From Micromonospora sp. PLK6-60 (GTDB taxonomy: Bacteria > Actinomycetota > Actinomycetes > Mycobacteriales > Micromonosporaceae): a stretch of 64,000 nt of DNA. The notes beneath the pieces were generated by a model. The model had not been told where the DNA came from and searched no databases. It saw nothing but the letters and a program-made list of their open reading frames with translations. The position numbers and the translations under genes are program-made. The stretch lies in contig NZ_JAIOAA010000016.1 in assembly GCF_019890675.1 (NCBI RefSeq), positions 62,001 through 126,000 of the forward strand. Direction: 5' to 3'. Below are positions 15,302 to 22,674 of this stretch, in pieces. The first letter of the stretch is position 1. Each line of letters begins with the position of its first letter.

Positions 15302-16420
15302 GTGCCGGGCCCCACCCTCACCGCCGCCCAGTCCGCCGCCCTGCGCCACGTCCGCGGCGCGGCGCGGCGCGACCGGCCGGCCGCGCTCGCCGTCATCGCT
15401 GCCCACCTCGCCGGCTCCGGCGCCGCGTACCGGCCGGCGGAGGTGATCGCGGCGGTGGCCGCGCACGGCCGGCTGACCCTCAACTTCCACCCGGACCGGG
15501 TGCTGGCCGACGGACGTACGGTGGCCGAGGCGCTCGACCGGGACGGCGTCTACCGCAGCCAGTTCGAGACCGGCATCTCCAACGGCGGTCTGACCGCGTT
15601 CCCCGGCGGCGACCGCGACCGCTGGGAGCAGCGGCTGTTCGGCGGCGCGTACCAGAGGGTCGGTGTGCCGCTCGCCGCGCGCCCGAAGTACGGCGGCCTC
15701 AACCTGCTGGATCACCCGGACGGCGCCTGCCCCCGGTTCGGCTCCTGCCACCTGCGGCTGCGCCCCGACGTCCTGGCCCGGGCCACGTTCAGCTTCGGCG
15801 ACACGCATACCCAGCCCACGGAGCTGGGCACCATCGACGTCTTCGAACCGGTGCTCGCCGCGCTGCTGACCGCCACCGCCGGCACCGGGATCAGCCTCGG
15901 TCTGTCCGGCATGGACACCGGGACGCTGCTGCGCACCCTGCTGCGTCGCCGCGAGCGGGCGTCCGCCGCGGCGGGCCGGGCGTTGGACGACTACATCGAG
16001 GCGCAGATCCACGGCGAGCTGAGCCTCGCCCGGGACGTCGAGGCCGTCGTCGTCGACCCCTCGTTCCGGGGCACCCCGGTGGCCCGGACCCTCGCCGCGC
16101 TCGCCGACCGGCACGGCTTCCCCCTGCTCTGGCACGCCGGGTTCGCGCTGCCCGTCGACGCGATCGACCCGGAGTTCCGCGGCCCGGCGATCCCGCCGCT
16201 GGCGGCCCGGGTGCACGCCGAGTTCGCCCGCCCCGGCCAGGCCGTCGACGCCGAGCTGATCGGCCGGGCCGCCGCGTCGGTGGTCCGGGAGCCGGCGCGC
16301 TGGGCGGACCGGGGGCCGACCGCGCTCACCCTCCAGCACCTCAAGCAGCTCTGGCACGTCCTGGTCTGGTTCGGCGCCCCGGCGACCGGTTCGTCCGGGA
16401 CCGGCCCACCGCCCGCCTGA
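15302..16420 (+). CDS. DUF3626 domain protein
   Basis: A 372-residue protein. It contains LTLNFHPDRVLADGRTVAEAL, then YRSQFETGISNGGLTAFPGG, then an RLFGGAY segment and KYGGLNLLDHPDGACPRFGSCHLRL, which characterise DUF3626 proteins. The family includes proteins annotated as putative toxins or effectors but has no established function. The C-terminal half is helical and ends LWHVLVWFG. The start is taken as GTG at 15302, since GATACT (15289-15294) lies 7 nt upstream and family similarity begins soon after; an earlier in-frame ATG would read through the preceding gene. No partner antitoxin or immunity gene is recognisable next to it. Confidence 0.78.
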   Translation: MPGPTLTAAQSAALRHVRGAARRDRPAALAVIAAHLAGSGAAYRPAEVIAAVAAHGRLTLNFHPDRVLADGRTVAEALDRDGVYRSQFETGISNGGLTAFPGGDRDRWEQRLFGGAYQRVGVPLAARPKYGGLNLLDHPDGACPRFGSCHLRLRPDVLARATFSFGDTHTQPTELGTIDVFEPVLAALLTATAGTGISLGLSGMDTGTLLRTLLRRRERASAAAGRALDDYIEAQIHGELSLARDVEAVVVDPSFRGTPVARTLAALADRHGFPLLWHAGFALPVDAIDPEFRGPAIPPLAARVHAEFARPGQAVDAELIGRAAASVVREPARWADRGPTALTLQHLKQLWHVLVWFGAPATGSSGTGPPPA

Positions 16421-16650
16421 GTGGCCGGCGAGGTCCCTGCGGTCGGCGTTTCGGCGTGGTCGCCCTCGGCTGTCCGGTACCCCGGGTGACCTGGGCCGCA
16501 GCCTCCGGCCCGACCGGCATTTCCGGAATGACCGACACGGCGAGCCGGTTGTGTCCCCCGTACCGCCGGGACCTAAACCCGTACCCGGCCGGTCGTCCCC
16601 CAGGGGCGCTCACCTCGGAGCGCGTCGTAACGATCGAAAGGGCAACCATC

Positions 16651-17400
16651 GTGAAGCAGCACTTCACTCGATGGCTCCCCGCCATCGCGAAGACCGCCGT
16701 CGACAACACCCGGACCGCGGTCGCGACCACCAGGACTGCCGCCGCGAACAGCCCGAACCGCCGGACCGCGCTGACCGTCGCCGGCGTCGCCGCCATCGGC
16801 GGGCTGGCGTTCGGTCCCACCGCCGTCGCCGCGCCGATCACCAGCGGCCCGCACACCGGCGCGGTGGCCGCCATCGACCTGGCCACCGGCAAGAAGGCCA
16901 CCACGGTCGAGTCCGGCCTGACCATCGGCAACGACAAGGTACCGAGCAAGGGCGAGCGGCCCAGCCGGGACGAGCTGATCCCGCACGGCCTCGAGGGCGC
17001 GCAGTCGCGCATCCCGCTCGACAACGCCCAGGTCGCCAACGCCAAGGCCATCGTGAAGGCGGCCAAGGACACCGGCGTGGGTGAGCGGGGCGCCGTCATC
17101 GGCGTCGCCACCTCGCTGCAGGAGTCGAAGCTGTACAACCTCGGCCACCTCGGCGCGTACAACGACCACGACTCGGAGGGGCTGTTCCAGCAGCGCCCGT
17201 CGTCCGGTTGGGGCACGTCCGAGCAGATCACCGACCCGGACTACTCGTCCAAGGCGTTCTTCAACGCGCTCAAGAACGTCGGTGGCTGGCAGGAGCTGCC
17301 GCTGACCACCGCCGCGCAGACCGTGCAGGTGTCGGCCTACCCGTACGCGTACGCGCAGTGGGAGGAGCAGGCGGCGGACATCGTCGCCCAGGTCTGGTAA
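16651..17400 (+). CDS. exported lysozyme-like/transglycosylase-like protein, paralogue 1
   Basis: A 249-residue secreted protein. An N-terminal amphipathic stretch and the hydrophobic segment ALTVAGVAAIGGLAFG (residues about 46-61, preceded by NRR) end at AVAA, a plausible signal peptidase site. The C-terminal domain carries ATSLQESKLYNLGHLGAYN, EGLFQQRPSSGWGTSEQI and AQTVQVSAYPYAYAQWE, the pattern of VirB1/lysozyme-like cell-wall hydrolases in actinomycetes, with Glu in QES as the likely catalytic acid. It is related to the two almost identical paralogues at 18176 and 28960 but is more divergent and longer. GTG at 16651 has GAAAGGG upstream. A strong hairpin terminator follows at 17413. Confidence 0.78.
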   Translation: MKQHFTRWLPAIAKTAVDNTRTAVATTRTAAANSPNRRTALTVAGVAAIGGLAFGPTAVAAPITSGPHTGAVAAIDLATGKKATTVESGLTIGNDKVPSKGERPSRDELIPHGLEGAQSRIPLDNAQVANAKAIVKAAKDTGVGERGAVIGVATSLQESKLYNLGHLGAYNDHDSEGLFQQRPSSGWGTSEQITDPDYSSKAFFNALKNVGGWQELPLTTAAQTVQVSAYPYAYAQWEEQAADIVAQVW

Positions 17401-17412
17401 CACCTCACACCC

Positions 17413-17448
17413 GTGACCGGCCGGCCCCACCCGGGGCCGGCCGGTCAC
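17413..17448 (+). terminator. intrinsic-type hairpin after paralogue 1
   Basis: A perfect 16-bp stem (GTGACCGGCCGGCCCC at 17413-17428 and its complement at 17433-17448) with a 4-nt loop, 13 nt after the stop codon. There is no U-tract, as is common for actinomycete terminators. Confidence 0.75.
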
Positions 17449-17470
17449 GCATCTGCACCACAGCCCCCCT

Positions 17471-17531
17471 GTTGATCATGGAGTTAGCGGCGTATTTGAT
17501 CTTCTATCCACCCGCTAACTCCATGATCAAC
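17471..17531. repeat. 20-bp inverted-repeat hairpin element, copy 1
   Basis: GTTGATCATGGAGTTAGCGG (17471-17490) and its exact complement (17512-17531) flank a 21-nt loop containing CGTATTTGATCTTCTATCCA. A second copy with the same loop core lies at 28267-28327. Both copies precede the near-identical transglycosylase-like paralogues by about 630-700 bp. It is probably a dispersed palindromic (REP/MITE-like) repeat; a terminator role is also possible. Confidence 0.75.
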
Positions 17532-17786
17532 GGAGTTCGGGGGCCAGCCTCAGCCGGTCCGCCGGGGCGCAGTGGTTTCACCGTCCGGCGCAGCGCCGGG
17601 CTGTTGTCGCCCCACGGCCGACGCGTTCGCCCCCAACCATCCGGCCCCGTCCGGGACGGCCGCCCCGCAGCGCCCAGCCCGGCCCGGCCAGACCTTTCCC
17701 GACACCTATCAACTTGACCTCACAAACGAGTCGCCGGCCGCCGTCGAACCCCATGGCCCCGTCGACCAGTGGGACGACCGGGGTTT
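17532..17786. other. intergenic DNA without a supported gene
   Basis: Apart from the 36-nt inverted element at 17697, I see no coding signal here. The long open frames in this stretch lack a Shine-Dalgarno and resemble GC-rich chance frames. The DNA separates the hairpin repeat from the duplicated leader that starts near 17787. Confidence 0.6.
17697..17732 (-). repeat. 36-nt element, inverted relative to its copy at 28373
   Basis: The reverse complement of this stretch matches 28373-28408 with 3 mismatches in 36. Apart from this element, the two paralogue regions are collinear from about 17787 and 28571 onward. Read in one frame it would encode DTYQLDLTNES here and DTYQFDLTNES at the other copy, but no gene is evident at either place. 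Confidence 0.65.
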
Positions 17787-18175
17787 GCTCTGGGGCCGGT
17801 GGGCGGTTGAGGCCCGGGGGTGGGGTCGGGCAATGGGGTGGCTGGGTGGTGTGGGGCTGGTTGTCGGGTTTGGGGGTGTGACCGGGGGCATCCGGTCGGT
17901 GGAATGGCTGGCGGGCGGGGGTCGTTACACCATCCGGACGACCGCAGCAGGACCGCATCGCCTGGCCCGGCCACCCCGGCCGTGCCGGGGCCCCGGGCCG
18001 GGGAATGATGGTGGGCCGGTGGTCGTTACACATGGTCCGGCACCGTGTAGAGGCCCCGTGCCTCCGCGAGCCGCCGGACCCCCCCCAAAGACTTTTGAGC
18101 GCCTGACGTGGTGCTTGCCCGTGACCCGAACCCCCCTTTTGGGTTGCGTGCCGACCCCCGAATGGAGCTACCCCC
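17787..18175 (+). repeat. duplicated upstream region of paralogue 2
   Basis: About 390 bp before the gene at 18176 is closely similar, with only scattered mismatches and short indels, to 28571-28959 before the third paralogue. Inside are two copies of GGTCGTTACAC (17920-17930 and 18021-18031), exactly 101 bp apart, and the same spacing is kept in the second region. The first part is strongly G-rich on the plus strand. The region contains the predicted promoter at 18026-18053 and a transcribed leader of about 115 nt. Conservation of non-coding sequence fits a recent duplication and possibly a regulatory leader; no known riboswitch consensus was identified by eye. Confidence 0.7.
18026..18053 (+). 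promoter_or_regulatory. predicted promoter of paralogue 2
   Basis: TTACAC (18026-18031), a 16-bp spacer and TAGAGG (18048-18053). The same boxes and spacing occur at 28805-28832. The -35 box overlaps the second GGTCGTTACAC repeat. Transcription would start near 18060, giving a leader of about 115 nt. Confidence 0.5.
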
Positions 18176-18727
18176 ATGAACACGATCATTCGTAAGAGCG
18201 TCCTGGGTGTTGCCGGTCTGGCTTTCGCCGGTGGTGTGTTCGCCGGCCCGATCGCCGCTCACGCCGACGAGGCGCATGCCGCCACGGCCGGTAAGCCGGT
18301 CGCGGTCAGTGTGCAGGGCGCCCAGTCGACCATCGACCTGAACGACGAGCAGACCGCCAACGCCAAGGCGATCATCGCCGCGACGAAGAAGGCCGGCCTG
18401 CCCGAGCGGGCCGCGGTGATCTCGATCGCCACCAGCCTGCAGGAGTCGAAGCTGGAGAACCTGGGCCACCTCGGCGACAAGAATGACCACGACTCGCTGG
18501 GCCTGTTCCAGCAGCGCCCGAGCTCGGGTTGGGGTACGCCGGAGCAGATCACCGACCCCGAGTACTCCACCCTCGCGTTCCTCAAGGGCCTGAAGCAGGT
18601 CGACGGCTGGCAGGACATGCCCCTGACCAAGGCCGCCCAGACCGTCCAGGTCTCCGCCTACCCCGACGCGTACGCGCAGTGGGAGAAGCAGGCCACCGAC
18701 CTGGTCAACCAGCACTGGAACAGCTGA
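18176..18727 (+). CDS. exported lysozyme-like/transglycosylase-like protein, paralogue 2
   Basis: A 183-residue secreted protein. The signal peptide MNTIIRKSVLGVAGLAFAGG continues to a cleavage site near AHA-DEAHA (residues about 31-36). The mature domain carries ATSLQESKLENLGHLGDKND, LGLFQQRPSSGWGTPEQI and AQTVQVSAYPDAYAQWEKQA, typical of actinomycete VirB1/lysozyme-like peptidoglycan hydrolases; Glu in QES is the expected catalytic residue. It differs from the copy at 28960 by only three residues (Phe/Val in the signal region, Asp/Ala after IDLN, Val/Ala near the C-terminus). ATG has GGAG 8 nt upstream. Probable role: cell-wall remodelling outside the membrane. Enzyme activity has not been shown. 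Confidence 0.82.
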   Translation: MNTIIRKSVLGVAGLAFAGGVFAGPIAAHADEAHAATAGKPVAVSVQGAQSTIDLNDEQTANAKAIIAATKKAGLPERAAVISIATSLQESKLENLGHLGDKNDHDSLGLFQQRPSSGWGTPEQITDPEYSTLAFLKGLKQVDGWQDMPLTKAAQTVQVSAYPDAYAQWEKQATDLVNQHWNS

Positions 18728-18737
18728 CCCAAACCTG

Positions 18738-18770
18738 AAGGCCGGCACCCGACAACGGGGTGCCGGCCTT
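18738..18770 (+). terminator. hairpin terminator after paralogue 2
   Basis: AAGGCCGGCACCC (18738-18750) pairs with 18758-18770 across a 7-nt loop, 10 nt after the stop. An equivalent hairpin follows the third paralogue at 29520-29556. Confidence 0.75.
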
Positions 18771-18793
18771 CGGCATGTCCAGGGCAGGGTGGG

Positions 18794-19711
18794 TCAACCG
18801 CAGCGGCTGGTGATCCACCCGGTGACCGCCCCGGTCACCGACGGGTCGACGGGCTGCCGTGCCTCCCGCCGGTAGGCCCGCAGCGACGGCGGCCCAGGCT
18901 GGCGGCGCAGGATGTGCGTGATGTCCGGCAGCAGGCAGGTCTCGGCCGGGCGGCCGGCCGACTCGGCGATGATCGGGAGATCCCCCGGGTCGACCTGCAG
19001 GTCCTTGTCGCCGGTGAGCGCGAGGACGGGGGCGTGGACCCGGGCGAGGTCGGGGCGCGGGTCGTAGCGGAGGAACTGCCGCATCCACTTCGCGTTGAGC
19101 CGCTGCCCGCCGATCCACGCCACGTCCCCGCTGCTGGCGAGGATCTTCTCGTGGTTGCGGGACACCTTTGTCACCAGGTCGGTGCGGGTCAGCCGCAGCA
19201 GCAGGCGCACCGGGGCGGGCAGGTCGGGAAGCAGCCGGGCGGCCTGCCACCGCAGCACCTCCGCGCCGGGCCGGCCGGTGCCCGCGAGCAGGACCAGCCC
19301 GGCCACCGGGACCCCGCGGGCGGCCAGCGCGACCGAGGTGAGGGCGCCCTCGCTGTGCCCGACGAGGAACAGGCGCCCGGAGTCCACCTCGGGTGCCGCG
19401 CCGAGCGCGTCGAGGGCCGCCCGGGCGTCGTCGACGTTGTCGTGGAAGCCGGTACGCGGGAAGCTGCCGGAGCTGGCGCCCACGCCGCGGCGGTCGTACC
19501 GGAGGGTCGCGACGCCCGCGCCGACCAGCGCGGCGGCGAGGGCCCGCTGGATGCCCAGCGGCAGCCGGCGGTGGTCGCCGTCGCGGTTCAGCGGTCCCGA
19601 CCCGGGCAGCAGCAGCGCGGCGGGGTGCGGGCCGGCGCCGGCGGGCAGGGTGAGGGTGCCGACCAGCCGCTGCCCGGCGGAGGCGACCGCGATCTCCCGC
19701 TCGGTGCTCAT
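18794..19711 (-). CDS. alpha/beta hydrolase (acyl-peptidase/esterase-like)
   Basis: A 305-residue alpha/beta-hydrolase. Strand and turn motifs include HPAALLLPGSGPLNRDGDHR (oxyanion region), VATLRYDRRGVGASSG, the nucleophile elbow LFLVGHSEGALTS (GHSEG, Ser nucleophile) and VLALTGDKDLQVDP with a probable acidic residue and the late His in ITHILRR. This resembles YfhM/Ydr-type or BAAT-like serine hydrolases with unknown substrate. ATG at 19711 overlaps the stop of the upstream PH-like gene (ATGA), so the two are coupled. It lies convergent to the paralogue-2 terminator. Confidence 0.85.
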   Translation of the reverse strand: MSTEREIAVASAGQRLVGTLTLPAGAGPHPAALLLPGSGPLNRDGDHRRLPLGIQRALAAALVGAGVATLRYDRRGVGASSGSFPRTGFHDNVDDARAALDALGAAPEVDSGRLFLVGHSEGALTSVALAARGVPVAGLVLLAGTGRPGAEVLRWQAARLLPDLPAPVRLLLRLTRTDLVTKVSRNHEKILASSGDVAWIGGQRLNAKWMRQFLRYDPRPDLARVHAPVLALTGDKDLQVDPGDLPIIAESAGRPAETCLLPDITHILRRQPGPPSLRAYRREARQPVDPSVTGAVTGWITSRCG

Positions 19712-20049
19712 CCGCGCACCGCCCGGGCGAGGTCCTCGGGCTGGTCGGCGCCGACGAGCACCGAGTTGTACCACTGGCCGTCGAGGGTGATCCGGACGGC
19801 GGGCTGGCCGGCGCGGACGCTGACGAGTTCGCGCCCGCCGCGCCGCCGCCAGGTGCCGACCTTGCGCACTCCGGGCAGCCCGAGGCCGGGGGCGCGCAGG
19901 CCGCGGGTGGCGGCCAGGCCGTCGGGTTCCACCGTCACCTCCCGTACGGCGGAGCGGGGGAAGGTGAGGTCACCGCGGAGGGCCCAGAGCTTCTCGGCGC
20001 GGCTGAGCCGCACCCGGATCCGGTCGGTGCCGACGTCGATGGTGGCCAC
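19708..20049 (-). CDS. small bacterial PH-domain-like protein
   Basis: A 113-residue protein with the strand-rich pattern RIRVRLSRAEKLWALRGDL, FPRSAVREVTVEPDG, RKVGTWRRRGGRELVSV and PAVRITLDGQWYNSVLVGA followed by a C-terminal helix. This fits the bacterial PH-like fold found in many actinomycete proteins of unknown function. GTG at 20049 has GAGGAGG 5 nt upstream. A -10-like TATAAC (reverse of 20067-20072) lies upstream within a palindromic region shared with the divergent regulator gene. It is co-transcribed with the hydrolase. Confidence 0.7.
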   Translation of the reverse strand: MATIDVGTDRIRVRLSRAEKLWALRGDLTFPRSAVREVTVEPDGLAATRGLRAPGLGLPGVRKVGTWRRRGGRELVSVRAGQPAVRITLDGQWYNSVLVGADQPEDLARAVRG

Positions 20050-20066
20050 GGCGTCCTCCTCAGGTC

Positions 20067-20097
20067 GTTATACTCTCACCGGAGATAACGTTATCAC
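20067..20097. promoter_or_regulatory. divergent promoter/operator region with 12-bp palindrome
   Basis: GATAACGTTATC (20084-20095) is a perfect palindrome between the PH-like/hydrolase operon and the divergent HTH regulator. TATACT on the plus strand (20070-20075) and TATAAC on the minus strand (reverse of 20067-20072) overlap as candidate -10 boxes. The layout fits autoregulation by the regulator at 20114. It is the only notably AT-rich spot in the area. Confidence 0.5.
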
Positions 20098-20113
20098 CGA
20101 TGAGAATGAAAAG

Positions 20114-20749
20114 GTGACCGATGTGGCACTCGACACCGCGGAGCTGCTCCTGCACCCGATCCGGCTGCGCATCGTGCAGGCGTTCCTCGGCGGCCGGACG
20201 CTGACCACGGCCGACCTGCGCGCCACGCTGCCGGACGTGCCGCCGGCCACCCTCTACCGGCAGGTGGCCACCCTCGCCGAGCACGGCGTCCTGGTCCCGG
20301 CGGGGGAGCGGCGGGTCCGCGGCGCGGTGGAGCGCCGCTACCGGCTGGACGAGGCAGCAGCCAGTGTGGACGCGGACGCGGCCCGGGCGATGAGTCCCGA
20401 GCAGCACCGCCGGGCGTTCCTCACCTTCGTCGCCGGGCTGCTCGCCGACTTCGACCGCTATCTCGACGGCGGCGGCGGCGACCTGGCCCGCGATCTGGGC
20501 GGCTACCGGCAGAACGCCCTGCACACCACGGACGCCGAGACCGCCGAGTTCCTCAGCCGCTGGCGCGCGCTCTTCGCCGAGTACGCGGCCCTCGGTCCCG
20601 GTCCGGGCCGCACCCGGCGGCTGCTCACCACCGTCCTGCTCCCGGCCGCCGACCCGCACCCTGGCGCCGACCCGCGCCCTGGCGACGAGCCGGGCCCCGC
20701 CGACGAGCCGGGCCGGGAGCCGCACCCGGGAGTGCCGGCGGGCCGGTGA
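20114..20749 (+). CDS. ArsR-like winged-helix transcriptional regulator
   Basis: A 211-residue protein. Residues about 8-80 form a winged helix: LHPIRLRIVQAFLGGRTLTT, ADLRATLPDVPPATLYRQVA and TLAEHGVLVPAGERRVRGAV followed by ERRYRL. The middle is helical (RAFLTFVAGLLADFDRYL then FLSRWRALFAEYAAL), as in DUF-type effector domains of this group, and the tail is Pro/Asp/Gly-rich with repeated PGADP and EPG segments. The start is taken as GTG at 20114; another GTG at 20123 is possible. It is divergent from the PH-like/hydrolase pair and probably represses it through the palindrome at 20084. Confidence 0.78.
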   Translation: MTDVALDTAELLLHPIRLRIVQAFLGGRTLTTADLRATLPDVPPATLYRQVATLAEHGVLVPAGERRVRGAVERRYRLDEAAASVDADAARAMSPEQHRRAFLTFVAGLLADFDRYLDGGGGDLARDLGGYRQNALHTTDAETAEFLSRWRALFAEYAALGPGPGRTRRLLTTVLLPAADPHPGADPRPGDEPGPADEPGREPHPGVPAGR

Positions 20750-20764
20750 CCGGAGGCGGCCCGG

Positions 20765-22219
20765 TCAGGAGGACGAACCGGCGTGCTGGCGGCCGGCCAC
20801 GATGTCCACCACGGCGGCGGCCAGGGCCAGCGCGACGATCCCGGCGGCCAGCAGCAGCGAGTGCCGGAACGCCACCGCCCAGTCGCCCTGGTGCTCGGCG
20901 AGGGTCGAGAAGAACAGCGCGCCCACTGCGGCGATGCCGGCCGCCGAGCCGATCCGCTGCCCGGTCTGCAGCATGCCGGCACCGCTGCCGGCCATCGGCA
21001 CCGGCACCTGGGAGAGGGTGAGGGTCTGGTTGGGCGCGATCACCAGGCCGCTGCCCAGCCCGGCGACGAGCAGCGGCAGCGCGGTACGCAGCGGGACGTC
21101 GTGGTGCGGCCCCCCGGTCAGCACCAGGTCCGTCGCGACCAGGCCGACCACCACGCCCAGCAGCCCGATGGCGACCAGCGGCCGGCCGTACCGGGTGACC
21201 ACCCGCCCGCCGAGCGCCGAGGCGACCGCCGAGCCGAGCGCGAACGGGGTGATCGCCAGGCCGGCGACCAGCGCGCTGTAGCCCAGGCCGATCTGCAGGT
21301 AGAGGGTGAAGATGAAGAAGATCGCGGTGAAGCCGCCGAAGTAGATCAGGCCGATCAGCGAGCCCAGCGTGTACGAGCGCAACCCGAACAGCCGCAGGTC
21401 GAACAGGGGCTGGGTGTGCCGGGCGTACCGGCGTTCCCAGAGCGCGAAGCCGGCCAGCAGCAGCAGGCCGAGCGGGATCAGCAGCCACTTGGCCGACCCC
21501 TGCCACTGCTCCCGCTGCACCAGTGGCAGCAGGATCACGGTCACCCCGGAGCCGAGCAGCAGCACGCCCACCGGGTCGAGCCGGTGCCGGCAGGGGCCGC
21601 CGGTGGGGCGGGCGGGGATCAGCCGCCAGGCGAGCAGCATCGCCACGATGCCGACCGGGATGTTCACGAAGAACACCCACCGCCAGCCGTGCTCCTCGCC
21701 GCCGAGCTGGATGAGCAGCCCGCCCAGCAGCGGCCCGACCGCGGTGGAGATGCCGATGGTGGCGCCGAGCAGCCCGAACGCGCGACCCCGGTCGGCGCCC
21801 CGGAACAGTTGCTGGATCATGCCGCTGACCTGTGGGTTCACCACGCCGGCGGCGGCGCCCTGCACGAGGCGGGCGACGATCAGCCAGGTCGCGGAGGTGG
21901 CCAGGCCGGCCAGCGCGCTGGTCAGCGTGAACAGTCCCACCCCGACCACGAACGCCGTCCGCCGCCCGCGCGCGTCACCGAACCGCCCGGCCGGCACCAG
22001 CACCAGGCCGAACGTCAACGCGTACCCGGACAGCACCCACTGCAGGTCGCTCGGGGTGGCGTGCAAAGCCCGGTCGATCGACGGCACGGCGACGTTGACG
22101 ATGCTGACGTCGAGCAGCGTCATGAACGCCGCCACCAGGCCCACGCCCAGCGCCTGCCAGCGCCGCCGGTCGTCGTACCCCGGGGTGTCCGTCCCGGCCG
22201 ACGACCGGTCCGTGCTCAT
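20765..22219 (-). CDS. DHA2-family (EmrB/QacA-type) MFS exporter
   Basis: A 484-residue transporter with about 14 hydrophobic segments. It shows the DHA2 signature LDVSIVNVAVPSID in helix 1, motif A-like GRFGDARGRRTAFVVGV after helix 2, LIVARLVQGAAAGVVNPQV and motif C-like GATIGISTAVGPLLGGLL. Members export drugs, dyes or metabolites by proton antiport at the cytoplasmic membrane. ATG at 22219 has GGAGGG upstream. It is preceded by a small winged-helix gene on the same strand (22289), which could regulate it. No substrate can be deduced. Confidence 0.92.
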   Translation of the reverse strand: MSTDRSSAGTDTPGYDDRRRWQALGVGLVAAFMTLLDVSIVNVAVPSIDRALHATPSDLQWVLSGYALTFGLVLVPAGRFGDARGRRTAFVVGVGLFTLTSALAGLATSATWLIVARLVQGAAAGVVNPQVSGMIQQLFRGADRGRAFGLLGATIGISTAVGPLLGGLLIQLGGEEHGWRWVFFVNIPVGIVAMLLAWRLIPARPTGGPCRHRLDPVGVLLLGSGVTVILLPLVQREQWQGSAKWLLIPLGLLLLAGFALWERRYARHTQPLFDLRLFGLRSYTLGSLIGLIYFGGFTAIFFIFTLYLQIGLGYSALVAGLAITPFALGSAVASALGGRVVTRYGRPLVAIGLLGVVVGLVATDLVLTGGPHHDVPLRTALPLLVAGLGSGLVIAPNQTLTLSQVPVPMAGSGAGMLQTGQRIGSAAGIAAVGALFFSTLAEHQGDWAVAFRHSLLLAAGIVALALAAAVVDIVAGRQHAGSSS

Positions 22220-22288
22220 GGGCTGCCCTCCGACCGCCGTCGATCACGCCTCCCCGGTCGCTACCCGGCCTCCGCCGGGGCAAACGAG

Positions 22289-22525
22289 TCAGGCCGGCTG
22301 GCGGGCACACCACCGGGGACCGAAGTCCAGCCCGGCCATCGGGGAGTCCTCCCGGTGCAGCAGGCCGCGCTCGGTGAGCAGGTGCAGCGGCTCGTGCACC
22401 TCTTCCTCGGTCATCTGGGTCTCCCGGGCGATCAGGTCGGGATAGGGGACGTCGCCCCGGGCCTCCAGCGCGGCCACCGCCTGGTAAACCCGTTCCTCGG
22501 TCTCCGACAGCCGTACCTGCGGCAT
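22289..22525 (-). CDS. small winged-helix protein
   Basis: A 78-residue protein reading LSETEERVYQAVAALEARGD, DLIARETQMTEEEVHEPLHL and LTERGLLHREDS, a minimal winged-helix domain with recognition helix and wing, then a short tail. GAGGAGG lies 6 nt before the ATG. It could be a DNA-binding regulator of the exporter 69 bp downstream, but such small proteins also act as adaptors. No exact family name is justified. Confidence 0.75.
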   Translation of the reverse strand: MPQVRLSETEERVYQAVAALEARGDVPYPDLIARETQMTEEEVHEPLHLLTERGLLHREDSPMAGLDFGPRWCARQPA

Positions 22526-22674
22526 GACGTTCCTCCTCGCGGTGGACCGCCCGACCGACGGGCGGTCTGCGCCGGGCGGTTACCCCACGAGCGGCCGATG
22601 ATGCCCACCCGATCGGGGGGTCCGCGGCGACGCGTCGCGGGCGCCGCCGCCGGGGTCTGCCCTAGGCTGCACCG

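Noticed and set aside
16421..16650. c-di-AMP (ydaO) riboswitch before the first cell-wall hydrolase paralogue
   Set aside because: GCTCACCTCGGAGCG near 16609 resembles the 3' end of the consensus, but the rest of the core was not found by eye. A covariance scan is needed before calling it.
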